From assembly GCF_003415655.1 (NCBI RefSeq), contig NZ_QRHC01000013.1, forward strand, positions 1-64,000: a stretch of DNA of 64,000 nucleotides, given 5' to 3'. A model generated the notes under the pieces. It ran no database searches. It was not told the DNA's origin and worked only from the letters and a program-made list of their open reading frames with translations. Positions 27,075 through 35,913 of the stretch are shown here, one piece after another; position 1 is the first letter of the stretch, and each line of letters starts with the position of its first letter. The stretch comes from Vibrio maerlii (GTDB lineage: Bacteria; Pseudomonadota; Gammaproteobacteria; Enterobacterales; Vibrionaceae). Made by a program: the position numbers and the translations under genes.

Positions 27075-27896
27075 TTAACTTTGTGGCTTAAACAGAGCCA
27101 GTAGCTCATCAACCTTGTTACGACCAGAGCCATTACGGCTGATTGTGCGTTTAACTTTCACCACGTTTAAGTCGGCTCCATGATACAAACGACGAGTCAG
27201 CTTCGTATCGTGGTTGGAAATGAGTACAGGAATACCGCGATCTGTCGCGGCTTTTTCTGCCACATCAGCGAGCGCAGCTTGGTCATCTAGGCTAAAACCG
27301 TTCCCAGCATACGAGGTAAAATTCGCGGTGTTTGAAAGTGGCGCGTATGGTGGGTCACAGTAAATTACAGAGCCTTTACGAGCACGGCTAAAGGTTTCAA
27401 TATAGCCTTCACACACAAAGGTCGCTTTCTTTGCTTTCTCAGCGAAAAATTCTAGCTCTGCTTGTGGAAAATACGGTTTTTTATAGGAACCAAACGGAAC
27501 ATTGAAACCACCCTTCTTGTTATAACGGCACAAGCCATTAAAACCGAAACGGTTCATATATAGAAAAGCGACAGAGCGGAATAAGACATCATCCGTTTGG
27601 TTAAACTGAGCACGAACGTCAAGGTAAACCTCTTTGCGGTTATGCTCTGGGGTAAAAAGACGCTTTGCCTCTTCGATGTACTGTTCTGGATTCTCTTTAA
27701 GCAGGTTATACAGGTTAATCAGATCAGGATTAATGTCTGCAAGCAGGTATCGGTCGTAGTCGGTATTCAAAAACACCGAGCCAGCGCCCACAAAAGGTTC
27801 TACCAATTTACGCGCCTCAGGAAGGTGGCGTTGAATATCTTCAACTAAACCGTATTTTCCACCAGCCCATTTAAGAAAGGCACGTTGCTTCTTCAT
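27075..27896 (-). CDS. dam: DNA adenine methyltransferase (GATC)
   Basis: Orphan N6-adenine methylase of 273 residues that sets mismatch-repair strand identity and SeqA-controlled replication timing. FLKWAGGKYGL and PFVGAGSVFLN are the SAM-binding motifs, and VIYCDPPYAPLS holds the DPPY catalytic motif. In vibrios Dam is needed for chromosome II origin function. It follows damX by 93 bp. Confidence 0.97.
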   Translation of the reverse strand: MKKQRAFLKWAGGKYGLVEDIQRHLPEARKLVEPFVGAGSVFLNTDYDRYLLADINPDLINLYNLLKENPEQYIEEAKRLFTPEHNRKEVYLDVRAQFNQTDDVLFRSVAFLYMNRFGFNGLCRYNKKGGFNVPFGSYKKPYFPQAELEFFAEKAKKATFVCEGYIETFSRARKGSVIYCDPPYAPLSNTANFTSYAGNGFSLDDQAALADVAEKAATDRGIPVLISNHDTKLTRRLYHGADLNVVKVKRTISRNGSGRNKVDELLALFKPQS

Positions 27897-27989
27897 TTAC
27901 TGCTCTGTATCTACATCGATGAAATAAGGGTGCGGAATGTAACATATTTCTCAGCTACTTCGCACGTTTTCGGCACAATAACCGCAAGG

Positions 27990-29471
27990 TTAATTCGCTA
28001 ACCGCTCAATCTCCCTATGAACCTGGCTCATAGACTTGGCCCAAGGGCTGACAAATTGCAGCTCAGCAGAGAGTGCTTCGACGGCATCACGAGCTTGTTG
28101 GATTGTCGCAAAATCACGATAGGTAATAATGAACCACTCTCGCTCTGAGCGCATAGTTGGATAGACTCGCACCTTACCTTGAAGCTTGTGCCTACTAATA
28201 AAGGCTTGCGTTTCAGCTTCTGAAGTCAATGCAGCAAGCTGCAAGGTGTAGCGGTCGGCTGAGACCGCTAGCAGCTCATCTTGCGCAAAGGCTAAGGGCT
28301 CACTTTGGGAAGCTTGAGCGTCAGTTGATTGTTCTGAGGTTGCTTCACTTTTTGTCGTCGCTTCCTCACTGGCACTACTCTCGGCTTCAGTAGAACTACT
28401 CGCAGGCTCTTCTGGTTGCGCTTCTTTATCAATCAGAGCATCCACCACATCCGAAGTTACCACGATACGCTTACCGCTGTCTTCTTGGCTCTCCAATGTT
28501 GTTGTTCCTTCGACTACCGTTGGCGGCAGTGCAAGAGTATCATCTTGAACACCATCCTCAGAGAACTCACTTCCCTCACCTGTTACGTCTCGCTTAGGCA
28601 CTTCGTCATGCAAACTCGCTCCAGGCTTTGGTGGAATAACGGTTTCTTCAACAGTAGAAACCGTCACCTCTGGTGTTTCTGGAGCAGGTTTAGATAACAA
28701 CCACCAGTATCCAGCACCGATAAGCAACAATAGAATGAGCACAAGTGCTGCAATCTTGGCTGGTGAGCCGACGATAGAGCGAATAATAATCCTTTTTTCC
28801 ACTTTCTGATCTCCCAATGCCATCAGAACTCCGGGGTACTTTTCCGTTTTCGGGAATGCTTTTAAAGCTCTTTTCTTCGCACCCTCATCAGCAATATAGC
28901 GCAGAACCTGAGACTCAAAGAAGGTTTGTGCCTCACTCTCACTTAGATACTCTAACTCAAGCTCAATAGGTTTGAGTTCAAAGGGTTGGCAAAGATTGCT
29001 AAGCGTCGATTCGATAGAGCCACTATTGCAAAACAGCACCACATTTACCGACCAGTGACTTTGTTGTTGTGAGTATTGTGCTAGATGAACCAGCTCAGAC
29101 AACAATCGTTCACTGAGAAGATGTGCATCGTCCACCACCAAAACAATATCGCACGGCTCGCCATCTAGCATCCGCTCTAGGCTTTCGGTGATAGGGTCCT
29201 GTTCATTGAAAAGAGGATCATGTACAACCTGCTTTAACAAGATAGAGCGTCGCTGCTCATCGTCTTGATTGGCATGGCACATGAGCAGCAACTGATTCTT
29301 TTCGGTTGCCCAAGCCTCAAGAAAGCGTTGAGCAACCCAAGTGCGACCAGAGCCAGGTGCGCCATGAACAGTGATGATATTAGAGCCAAAATTCGTGAGT
29401 AGCTGCAATCGATTCAACAACTCGGTTTGGCTATCCAGTTCCAATACTCGCAATTCATGCGCAAAGCTCAT
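27990..29471 (-). CDS. damX: Cell division protein DamX (AAA + SPOR)
   Basis: Bitopic inner-membrane septal protein of 493 residues. The cytoplasmic AAA-like domain has a P-loop-type GAPGSGRT at 37-44 and a VLVVDDAH Walker B near 110. One membrane span covers about 240-259. A long acidic Pro/Ser/Glu-rich linker follows, and a SPOR domain (about 405-490) binds denuded septal peptidoglycan. It lies between aroB and dam, as in E. coli. Confidence 0.93.
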   Translation of the reverse strand: MSFAHELRVLELDSQTELLNRLQLLTNFGSNIITVHGAPGSGRTWVAQRFLEAWATEKNQLLLMCHANQDDEQRRSILLKQVVHDPLFNEQDPITESLERMLDGEPCDIVLVVDDAHLLSERLLSELVHLAQYSQQQSHWSVNVVLFCNSGSIESTLSNLCQPFELKPIELELEYLSESEAQTFFESQVLRYIADEGAKKRALKAFPKTEKYPGVLMALGDQKVEKRIIIRSIVGSPAKIAALVLILLLLIGAGYWWLLSKPAPETPEVTVSTVEETVIPPKPGASLHDEVPKRDVTGEGSEFSEDGVQDDTLALPPTVVEGTTTLESQEDSGKRIVVTSDVVDALIDKEAQPEEPASSSTEAESSASEEATTKSEATSEQSTDAQASQSEPLAFAQDELLAVSADRYTLQLAALTSEAETQAFISRHKLQGKVRVYPTMRSEREWFIITYRDFATIQQARDAVEALSAELQFVSPWAKSMSQVHREIERLAN

Positions 29472-29534
29472 GGTCTATCCTTAGTCACAAATCAGGCTTC
29501 TGATACAGAATCTTTTTGCTCTATCAATCACAGC

Positions 29535-30620
29535 TTATTGACGATAATAATCAATAGCTTGCTCTAGTATTTCTAATGGTACTCCCTTAACCACTTCAGA
29601 GGTGCCGATACTGGTTGGGAGGATAAGTCGAAGTTGGCCCGCTAGGGTCTTCTTATCACGCATCATATGCTTGATGAAGTCATCAAAGCTCATACTATCA
29701 GGGGTATGGATTGGCAAATTTGAGCGACGAAGCAGCGCTTCAATGCGCTCCACATCATGCTCTTCTACCAAACCTTGGAGCTGCGCAGTTTTAGCTGCCA
29801 TCACAGTACCCGCTGAAACAGCCTCACCGTGTAACCATTTACCATACCCAAGTTCCGCTTCAATCGCATGGCCGAAAGTATGACCTAGGTTCAACAACGC
29901 ACGAATACCTGACTCTTTCTCATCCTTAGCCACCACATCCGCCTTAATCTGGCAGCAGCGAGCAATTGCGTAAGTCAGAGCTTCGGTATCAAGTGCATAC
30001 AGTTTTTCTAGGTTCTCTTCCAACCAGACATAGAACTCAGCATCGTAGATAATGCCGTACTTAATGACCTCTGCTATACCCGCCGCAAACTCTCGTTCAG
30101 GCAGAGTTTTTAAGCAATCCGTATCGATTACCACAGATTTAGGTTGGTAGAAGGCACCAATCATATTCTTGCCCAGAGGGTGATTGACGGCTGTCTTACC
30201 ACCGACCGATGAATCAACCTGAGATAACAAGGTCGTTGGTACTTGGATGAAATCGACACCGCGTTGGTAACAAGAAGCAGCAAAGCCTACAAGATCACCA
30301 ATAACACCACCACCTAGCGCAACCAAGGTGACATCACGGCCATAGCTGCCTTCGAGTAGAAAGCTCATTACCGTATTAAAGGTTTCGAGGGTTTTGTATT
30401 GTTCGCCATCTGGCAACTCAAGCAACGAGGTTACACAGCCTTGAGCTTGTAATTGTGAAAGGATTTTTTCTGCGTATAAAGGTGCAACCGTAACGTTAGA
30501 AATAACGACAACGCGTTGACCAGCAGTAAGAGAAGAAAACTGCGCCGAGTCATTGAATAACCCGGCGCCGATAGAGATTGGGTAGCTACGTTCGCCTAAG
30601 CTGACCGTAATCCGTTCCAT
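29535..30620 (-). CDS. aroB: 3-dehydroquinate synthase
   Basis: Second shikimate-pathway enzyme, 361 residues, NAD- and metal-dependent. GGGVIGDLVGFAASCYQRG binds the cofactor; metal ligands lie in the AGIAEVIKYG and NLGHTFGHAIE regions. The start MERITVSLGERSYPI is chosen because GGAG stands 10 bases upstream; a GTG three codons earlier is less likely. It forms aroK-aroB with the preceding gene. Confidence 0.96.
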   Translation of the reverse strand: MERITVSLGERSYPISIGAGLFNDSAQFSSLTAGQRVVVISNVTVAPLYAEKILSQLQAQGCVTSLLELPDGEQYKTLETFNTVMSFLLEGSYGRDVTLVALGGGVIGDLVGFAASCYQRGVDFIQVPTTLLSQVDSSVGGKTAVNHPLGKNMIGAFYQPKSVVIDTDCLKTLPEREFAAGIAEVIKYGIIYDAEFYVWLEENLEKLYALDTEALTYAIARCCQIKADVVAKDEKESGIRALLNLGHTFGHAIEAELGYGKWLHGEAVSAGTVMAAKTAQLQGLVEEHDVERIEALLRRSNLPIHTPDSMSFDDFIKHMMRDKKTLAGQLRLILPTSIGTSEVVKGVPLEILEQAIDYYRQ

Positions 30621-30655
30621 GGTGTGCACTCCGCAAAATGAATCTGAACGTTATA

Positions 30656-31174
30656 TTAACGTTCTTCTAGCATTTTTACGATCTGATTGGCTACCACTTT
30701 TGCACTTTGATCATCAGTACGAACTGTGTAATCTGCAACTTCTTCATAAAGTGCATTACGCTCTTTTGCCAACGCTTCTAGAACTTCGCGTGGGTTATCA
30801 GTTCGCAGAAGAGGTCGCTTCTTGTCGCGGTTAGTACGAGCAAGTTGCTTTTCAATAGTTGTTTCAAGGTACACCACAACACCGCGTGCAGACAGACGGT
30901 TGCGGTTCTCTTTACTATTTACAGAGCCACCACCCGTTGCCAGTACGATACCTTGTTCTTCGGTTAGGTCGTTAATGACCGTTTCTTCACGTTTACGGAA
31001 ACCTTCTTCACCTTCAACATCGAAAACCCAAGCGATATCAGCGCCAGTGCGTTCTTCGATTACAGTGTCGGAATCTACAAATTCCATATGAAGTTGTTGT
31101 GCTAGGTGTCTACCTATCGTGCTTTTGCCGGCACCCATCGGGCCAACAAGGAAAATATTGCGTTTCTCAGCCAT
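30656..31174 (-). CDS. aroK: Shikimate kinase I
   Basis: P-loop kinase of 172 residues phosphorylating shikimate. The Walker A is GPMGAGKST (11-19), DSDTVIEERTG binds Mg and shikimate, GGGSVNSKENR is the Walker B region and RPLLRTDNPR the lid. It lies upstream of aroB by 35 bp. Confidence 0.97.
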   Translation of the reverse strand: MAEKRNIFLVGPMGAGKSTIGRHLAQQLHMEFVDSDTVIEERTGADIAWVFDVEGEEGFRKREETVINDLTEEQGIVLATGGGSVNSKENRNRLSARGVVVYLETTIEKQLARTNRDKKRPLLRTDNPREVLEALAKERNALYEEVADYTVRTDDQSAKVVANQIVKMLEER

Positions 31175-31330
31175 GTTCAGCAGTAATTTACAACGTTAAT
31201 TCAATGACATCGCTACAAGATAAGAGGACAAAAAGTCGTCTTATAAATGCTTGTAGCACCTATTCCTCACAGATAATTCGTGATAAGACCCGAAATTATC
31301 TAGGTTAGGTGCTACTAATGCAAATGGTTT

Positions 31331-33022
31331 TTACTGTAGAACGACTTTTGGGGTGACAAAAATCAGCAACTCACTCTTGCCAACGCTTTCATAAGTGCGT
31401 TTAAAAAGGTGCCCTAGGTACGGGAGATCCCCCAATAACGGGACTTTATCGGTGGTATTGGTAATGTTATGTTGGAAAATGCCACCTAGTACCACTGTTT
31501 CACCATTGTTAACTAAAACCTGTGTGCCTATCCTCTGAGTATCTATTGAGACCGCTTCACCAATACCGGTTTTAACAGCTTGGCCTACTTTATCTTGTGT
31601 CACGCTCAGGTCGAGTACCAGTCGGTTATCAGGCGTGATTTGTGGCGTCACTTTTAAACTAAGCACTGCTTTCTTGAATGACACCGAGGTTGCTCCACTT
31701 GATGATGACTCCAAATAAGGGATTTCTGTCCCCTGCTCAATATATGCAGGTTTTTTGTTAGTGGTAATAAGACGAGGGCTCGATATGATTTCAGCCCGAT
31801 TCTCGCTCTGAAGTGCCGAGAGTTCCAAATCAAGTAAGGTATCAGAGCCTAGCTTCGCTACCTGAAAGGCGATACTTGACGCATTAGGATTTGTCGCCCC
31901 AAGGTTTACATTCAAGAACTCATCAATCCCTAAGCCAGCACCTCCACCGTTATACAAACCAATCTGTGCAAGATTGCTTTCAATCGAACCACCAGCAGTA
32001 TGACTGCCATTGGTACTTGTAAACCCCCAACGTACTCCAAGCTCTTCAATATCCCCCTCGTTCACTGTGACGATACGAGCTTCTATCTGTACCTGTTTAA
32101 CAGGGATGTCTAACGATGTAACAATGCTCTTAATTACCTCGATGTTCTCTTCTAACTCCCTAACAAGCAGAGCGTTAGTTCGTTCATCGACCGTCAATGA
32201 ACCTCGCTCTGATAACATCGAAGCCTCTCCATCACCAGTAATCATATCGGCAATATCCGATGCCTTAGCAAAATGAATCTTGATAAGTTCTGATTTCAAG
32301 TTACCCAGCTCTTCAGCCAGTCGTGCCCTCTCTAATGCCTTTTGCTCTTGCTTGTTAAACTCATCTCGGGGAGCGATCAGTACCACGCTGCCATCAACTC
32401 GCTTATCAAGGCCTTTGACTTGTAAAATGATATCCAGAACTTGTGGCCATGGCACGCCATCCAATCTGAGCGTCAAGTTACCAGTGACCGAATCTGAAAC
32501 CACTAAATTGAAATCGTTGTAATCGGCAATCAACTGTAGAACATTACGTACAGGAATGTCCTGAAAGTTGATAGAGATTCGCTTACCCTCTTTTCGCTCA
32601 ATACTCTGCAAATGCGCTGGTGTACCTTTTTCCTGAATGATGGTGAGCTCTAAAAACTTCCCTTTAAGGACATAGTCATACTGGTAGCCTCCCTTTATCG
32701 AAATCTGTAAACGAGTGCCGAGAGTGTCTCGGAAGACCTCTATATGACTAACTTGAGTAGAAAAGTCGGTCACATCAATAAGGTAGAGCGACTCATCCGC
32801 GACTTCGGTCTGCATCAGCTCTACCACTAATCCACCCTGCACCTTTTGCACATCAACTACAGCAGCCAGCTTGGCAAGCTCTACAATCACGACCGCTTCT
32901 TTGTGCTCATTAACCCTAAAATCGATACTCTCCAGTCTATTTGAGCCATTCTCTTCACTCAGCACATACGATGGCAACATAATTAACCACATCCCCAGTG
33001 ATAGTCGTGCGATCCATTTCAT
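31331..33022 (-). CDS. pilQ: Type IV pilus secretin PilQ
   Basis: Outer-membrane secretin of 563 residues with a signal peptide at 1-22. AMIN-like sequence comes first, then an STN/secretin short domain (about 145-200, ISINFQDIPVRNVLQLIADYNDFN in parts), a secretin N domain and the C-terminal secretin barrel ending VPLLGDLPYLGHLFKR and LLIFVTPKVV. It is the channel for competence/type IV pili. It is the last gene of pilMNOPQ, 50 bp after pilP. MshL is a paralogue, but the pilMNOP context fixes PilQ. Confidence 0.95.
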   Translation of the reverse strand: MKWIARLSLGMWLIMLPSYVLSEENGSNRLESIDFRVNEHKEAVVIVELAKLAAVVDVQKVQGGLVVELMQTEVADESLYLIDVTDFSTQVSHIEVFRDTLGTRLQISIKGGYQYDYVLKGKFLELTIIQEKGTPAHLQSIERKEGKRISINFQDIPVRNVLQLIADYNDFNLVVSDSVTGNLTLRLDGVPWPQVLDIILQVKGLDKRVDGSVVLIAPRDEFNKQEQKALERARLAEELGNLKSELIKIHFAKASDIADMITGDGEASMLSERGSLTVDERTNALLVRELEENIEVIKSIVTSLDIPVKQVQIEARIVTVNEGDIEELGVRWGFTSTNGSHTAGGSIESNLAQIGLYNGGGAGLGIDEFLNVNLGATNPNASSIAFQVAKLGSDTLLDLELSALQSENRAEIISSPRLITTNKKPAYIEQGTEIPYLESSSSGATSVSFKKAVLSLKVTPQITPDNRLVLDLSVTQDKVGQAVKTGIGEAVSIDTQRIGTQVLVNNGETVVLGGIFQHNITNTTDKVPLLGDLPYLGHLFKRTYESVGKSELLIFVTPKVVLQ

Positions 33023-33072
33023 CCTTGATATTATTCCTGTTGTTGTGTGTCTTGATTATCTGGACTTGCGAA

Positions 33073-33582
33073 CTATCGCAGCGCCAGCCTGACGTCTCTT
33101 TGCTGCCAGCACCCCAATCCATCGGGTATTGTTTCTTTTAGTGTTAGGTAGTCTTTATCAACCTTGATGATCCTGCCGTGGTTGAGGCCAATGTATTGTC
33201 CGACCTCAACCTGTATAACCGTGCCGCTTGGGGTTTCAACCAACCCTGACATCACGCCTCCACTCGCTATTGAACCTTTGAGTTTTAAAGTCTTCAAAGA
33301 ATACTTTTCTAACTCATTAGCCTGCCCCCGCTGACTAGGTTGCCAACAATCATTCTTGGCCTCTGGCTGATTCTGTACTAAGGCTTCAACAGGCAGCTGA
33401 AAAGGGTTTCGTGATGAATACTGGATGTATTCTTGTGGTAGAAACTCCCGTTGATTCGGCAGTGGCTCGGCCTTACTTCGCGCCTGGTGTTCAGTCTGCT
33501 GAACAAACGTTTCCAATGATTCTTGATTGGCTTGGCAACCGATTAGCAGGAGCGAAAGGGGCATTACATACTTTCTAGTCAC
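33073..33582 (-). CDS. pilP: Type IV pilus assembly lipoprotein PilP
   Basis: Inner-membrane lipoprotein of 169 residues linking PilNO to PilQ. A GTG at 33582 with an ideal GGAGG upstream gives a short signal MPLSLLLIGC (from residue 7), so Cys16 is the lipidation site. SSRNPFQLP and KLKGSIASGGVMSGLVETP are PilP features. The GTG start overlaps pilO by 8 bases. A start further upstream would give an overlong charged leader and is rejected. Confidence 0.9.
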   Translation of the reverse strand: MTRKYVMPLSLLLIGCQANQESLETFVQQTEHQARSKAEPLPNQREFLPQEYIQYSSRNPFQLPVEALVQNQPEAKNDCWQPSQRGQANELEKYSLKTLKLKGSIASGGVMSGLVETPSGTVIQVEVGQYIGLNHGRIIKVDKDYLTLKETIPDGLGCWQQRDVRLALR

Positions 33583-34165
33583 TCTCTGCCTCCGGCTTAA
33601 ACTGGTAGGTATAGGCTTTAACATGAAAATGCAGGCTACTACTCTCTTGGCTTACTCGGTGCCACGAAGCATCATCAAGATTTATAATGCGTGGCGATCG
33701 AGCAATCGCCTCAGAAAAATCTCCGATATTGTAATAATCACCCGTGAGTTCGATGTTTAACGGCAATCGGTATAGGAAGTCTTGTTCCTGCTTATCTCCC
33801 CAATCAATCCGAGTGAAGGTCAGGTTGTTTTCAATTCCATGTTCATTGACTGAAGCAAGCATACTTGCCAACTCTTTCTCCATCGGAAGCTGTTTAAGCA
33901 ACAAATCATAGCGACTATTCAACTCATCCAGTTGAGCCTGTAATTTAGGTAATGCTGCAACTTGATTGGTTTTGGTAATAATGGTGGATTTGAGCGTCCC
34001 TTCCTTTTGTTTGAGAGCTTCCAAGCCAGCAACTTGTGGCTTGAGATAAAACCAAGCACCAACCCCTTGAATAACCAGCACGAGTAACACCACCAAAATA
34101 GACTGGGCTACTAATGGCCATTCAGTAATTTCATCGAGATCGAGTTCTTGAAGATCAACCATCAC
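33575..34165 (-). CDS. pilO: Type IV pilus inner-membrane protein PilO
   Basis: Bitopic protein of 196 residues pairing with PilN. One membrane segment lies at about 20-40 (VAQSILVVLLVLVIQGVGAW), then a coiled coil (about 47-95) and a ferredoxin-like periplasmic domain including YYNIGDFSEAIAR. It overlaps pilN by 11 bases and pilP by 8, implying coupled translation. Confidence 0.93.
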   Translation of the reverse strand: MMVDLQELDLDEITEWPLVAQSILVVLLVLVIQGVGAWFYLKPQVAGLEALKQKEGTLKSTIITKTNQVAALPKLQAQLDELNSRYDLLLKQLPMEKELASMLASVNEHGIENNLTFTRIDWGDKQEQDFLYRLPLNIELTGDYYNIGDFSEAIARSPRIINLDDASWHRVSQESSSLHFHVKAYTYQFKPEAESD

Positions 34166-34730
34166 TTTCCTCCGCGAGATTTAAGGAAGGAGTAAACAAG
34201 AACGAAACACGGAAGGTTTGAAATGTTTTACCAAAGCGCTCTTTGTTATGAACGATAGAATGCATCTCGACACTAGATAACCAAGGAGAGCGTTCAAGGT
34301 TATCCAACATAGTGGCAAGCCTTGCAGTGCTATCACTAATGCCAGCAATTTCTAACTGACTTCCAGCCATAGTCATCTTGTCGACATACACACCTTGCGG
34401 AATTAACTGTGGTATGAGGTTCATCAACTCAGTGGTTTTACTACGCCCCATTTGCAGTCTTTCCACTACCGCCAAGCGAGCAATAACTGAAGCTCGATCC
34501 TCTTTTGCTTGCGCTAGAGAATCGAGCCGATTGTCGAGTTCAGCAATATGTTTGTCCAAATAGCTGATTCGAGCTTGCTGTACTTGTTGCTGGCTCTGAA
34601 TGTATAAGCTTCCCACCCATTGCAGACCAATACCGACTATTAATCCCAAGATTAAAAGCTGAACAAAGCGCTTTCTGTGCTCGCATCGTTGTTGATCTCG
34701 CCATGCCATTAAATTGATTCTATGCAACAT
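34155..34730 (-). CDS. pilN: Type IV pilus inner-membrane protein PilN
   Basis: Bitopic protein of 191 residues. The N-terminal IN-LMAWRDQQR motif binds PilM in the cytoplasm, one membrane segment lies at about 25-45, a coiled coil at 50-85, and the rest is periplasmic and pairs with PilO. It overlaps pilM by 11 bases. Confidence 0.93.
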   Translation of the reverse strand: MLHRINLMAWRDQQRCEHRKRFVQLLILGLIVGIGLQWVGSLYIQSQQQVQQARISYLDKHIAELDNRLDSLAQAKEDRASVIARLAVVERLQMGRSKTTELMNLIPQLIPQGVYVDKMTMAGSQLEIAGISDSTARLATMLDNLERSPWLSSVEMHSIVHNKERFGKTFQTFRVSFLFTPSLNLAEESDG

Positions 34731-35718
34731 GGGAAGACTCCAGCCACTCTAGACCTGATATTGCTAAGCCCATCGCCGTGCTAAAGCGATGTCCATCATG
34801 CCCATTGCCAACAGCAGACGAAGGGTTGTTAACCAAGTCTTCAAATGGGTTCAAGATTTCACATTGCACTAACAGTTTTCGGCGCAATGCCTTCGCCAAA
34901 TTGGGAAGTTTTGCACCACCTCCCGATAACCAAATCCCTTGAATGCTCTGCTCGTTCACCGAGCCATGCATTTGGATAGCGCGTCTCAACCTGTCGATGA
35001 GATCGTCAATAAAGGTATTGCTGGTGCCGACATCGAAATCGTGTTCGTTACCTTGCTGCAAACATTGTTTGGTACCCATAGGGAAGTCTTTTGAAAATGG
35101 AGTTTGAGCTTGAATGCCACATAAGAAGGTTTGGCTATAGCCAATATCTAATATCAACCAGTTAACTTGCTCAGGGTGTCGCTGTACCATTCTCTGGCAA
35201 ACCTGCAGTAAGCCGTGGGCTTGTATGTCGATTAGCACCGGAGTCAATCCAGCCTCACTAGCAGCATCGACGCGTGACTCCACGACGTTCTTTTTGGTGG
35301 CATAAACTTGATAGGTCGCAGTGCGACTATGTGTATTTACCGCTTCATCGACCTTTACAAAATCAAGATTAAGGTCTTCTATTGGAAAGGGAGATTGATG
35401 AGCAAACGCTTGATAAATAGCAAACTCTTGCTCCCTTTCTTCTAGCTCGGCATCGATTTGTATGAACTTGCTCATAACGACACTATCGGGAACGGCAAGT
35501 GCGATATTGCGACGGAATAACGGCAGTGACTTTTTTAGCTCTTTCAGTTTTTTTACAGTTTCTTGATGATCGACCGTATGGTTTTCTGCGAAGATTCGCT
35601 GCGATATGGGAAGCTCCTTGTAGCTGACCAACACATACGACTCGCCTGCTTGTTTTAATACCACAGCTTTTATGCTGCTATGGCCGATGTCGATACCAGT
35701 AACTAAAGATCTACCCAT
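34720..35718 (-). CDS. pilM: Type IV pilus actin-like ATPase PilM
   Basis: Cytoplasmic FtsA/actin-like protein of 332 residues that binds the PilN N-terminus. Actin-fold motifs are TGIDIGHSSIKAVVLK (phosphate 1), WLILDIGYSQTFLCG (phosphate 2) and IWLSGGGAKLPNL (adenosine). It is the first gene of pilMNOPQ and divergent from the PBP1a gene, the standard gammaproteobacterial arrangement. Confidence 0.94.
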   Translation of the reverse strand: MGRSLVTGIDIGHSSIKAVVLKQAGESYVLVSYKELPISQRIFAENHTVDHQETVKKLKELKKSLPLFRRNIALAVPDSVVMSKFIQIDAELEEREQEFAIYQAFAHQSPFPIEDLNLDFVKVDEAVNTHSRTATYQVYATKKNVVESRVDAASEAGLTPVLIDIQAHGLLQVCQRMVQRHPEQVNWLILDIGYSQTFLCGIQAQTPFSKDFPMGTKQCLQQGNEHDFDVGTSNTFIDDLIDRLRRAIQMHGSVNEQSIQGIWLSGGGAKLPNLAKALRRKLLVQCEILNPFEDLVNNPSSAVGNGHDGHRFSTAMGLAISGLEWLESSHVA

Positions 35719-35913
35719 TCAAGTAACTCCAAACAATTATCTTGCCGAGAAAGGTTGTTATTGCGGGCTAAATAAGCGTAAATAATGAAATATGCTTAAT
35801 TGACAGCGTGTTCTGATGGATTACGCATGACCCAAATAACAACAAGCCAAAACTTTTAGCCAAGAGTACTAGGGTTTGTATCAAGACAGCCTCAACCAAT
35901 CAGGGAATATCCG

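Noticed and set aside
31331..33022. Secretin as MSHA pilus MshL
   Set aside because: The pilMNOP genes immediately upstream and aroKB downstream mark it as PilQ.
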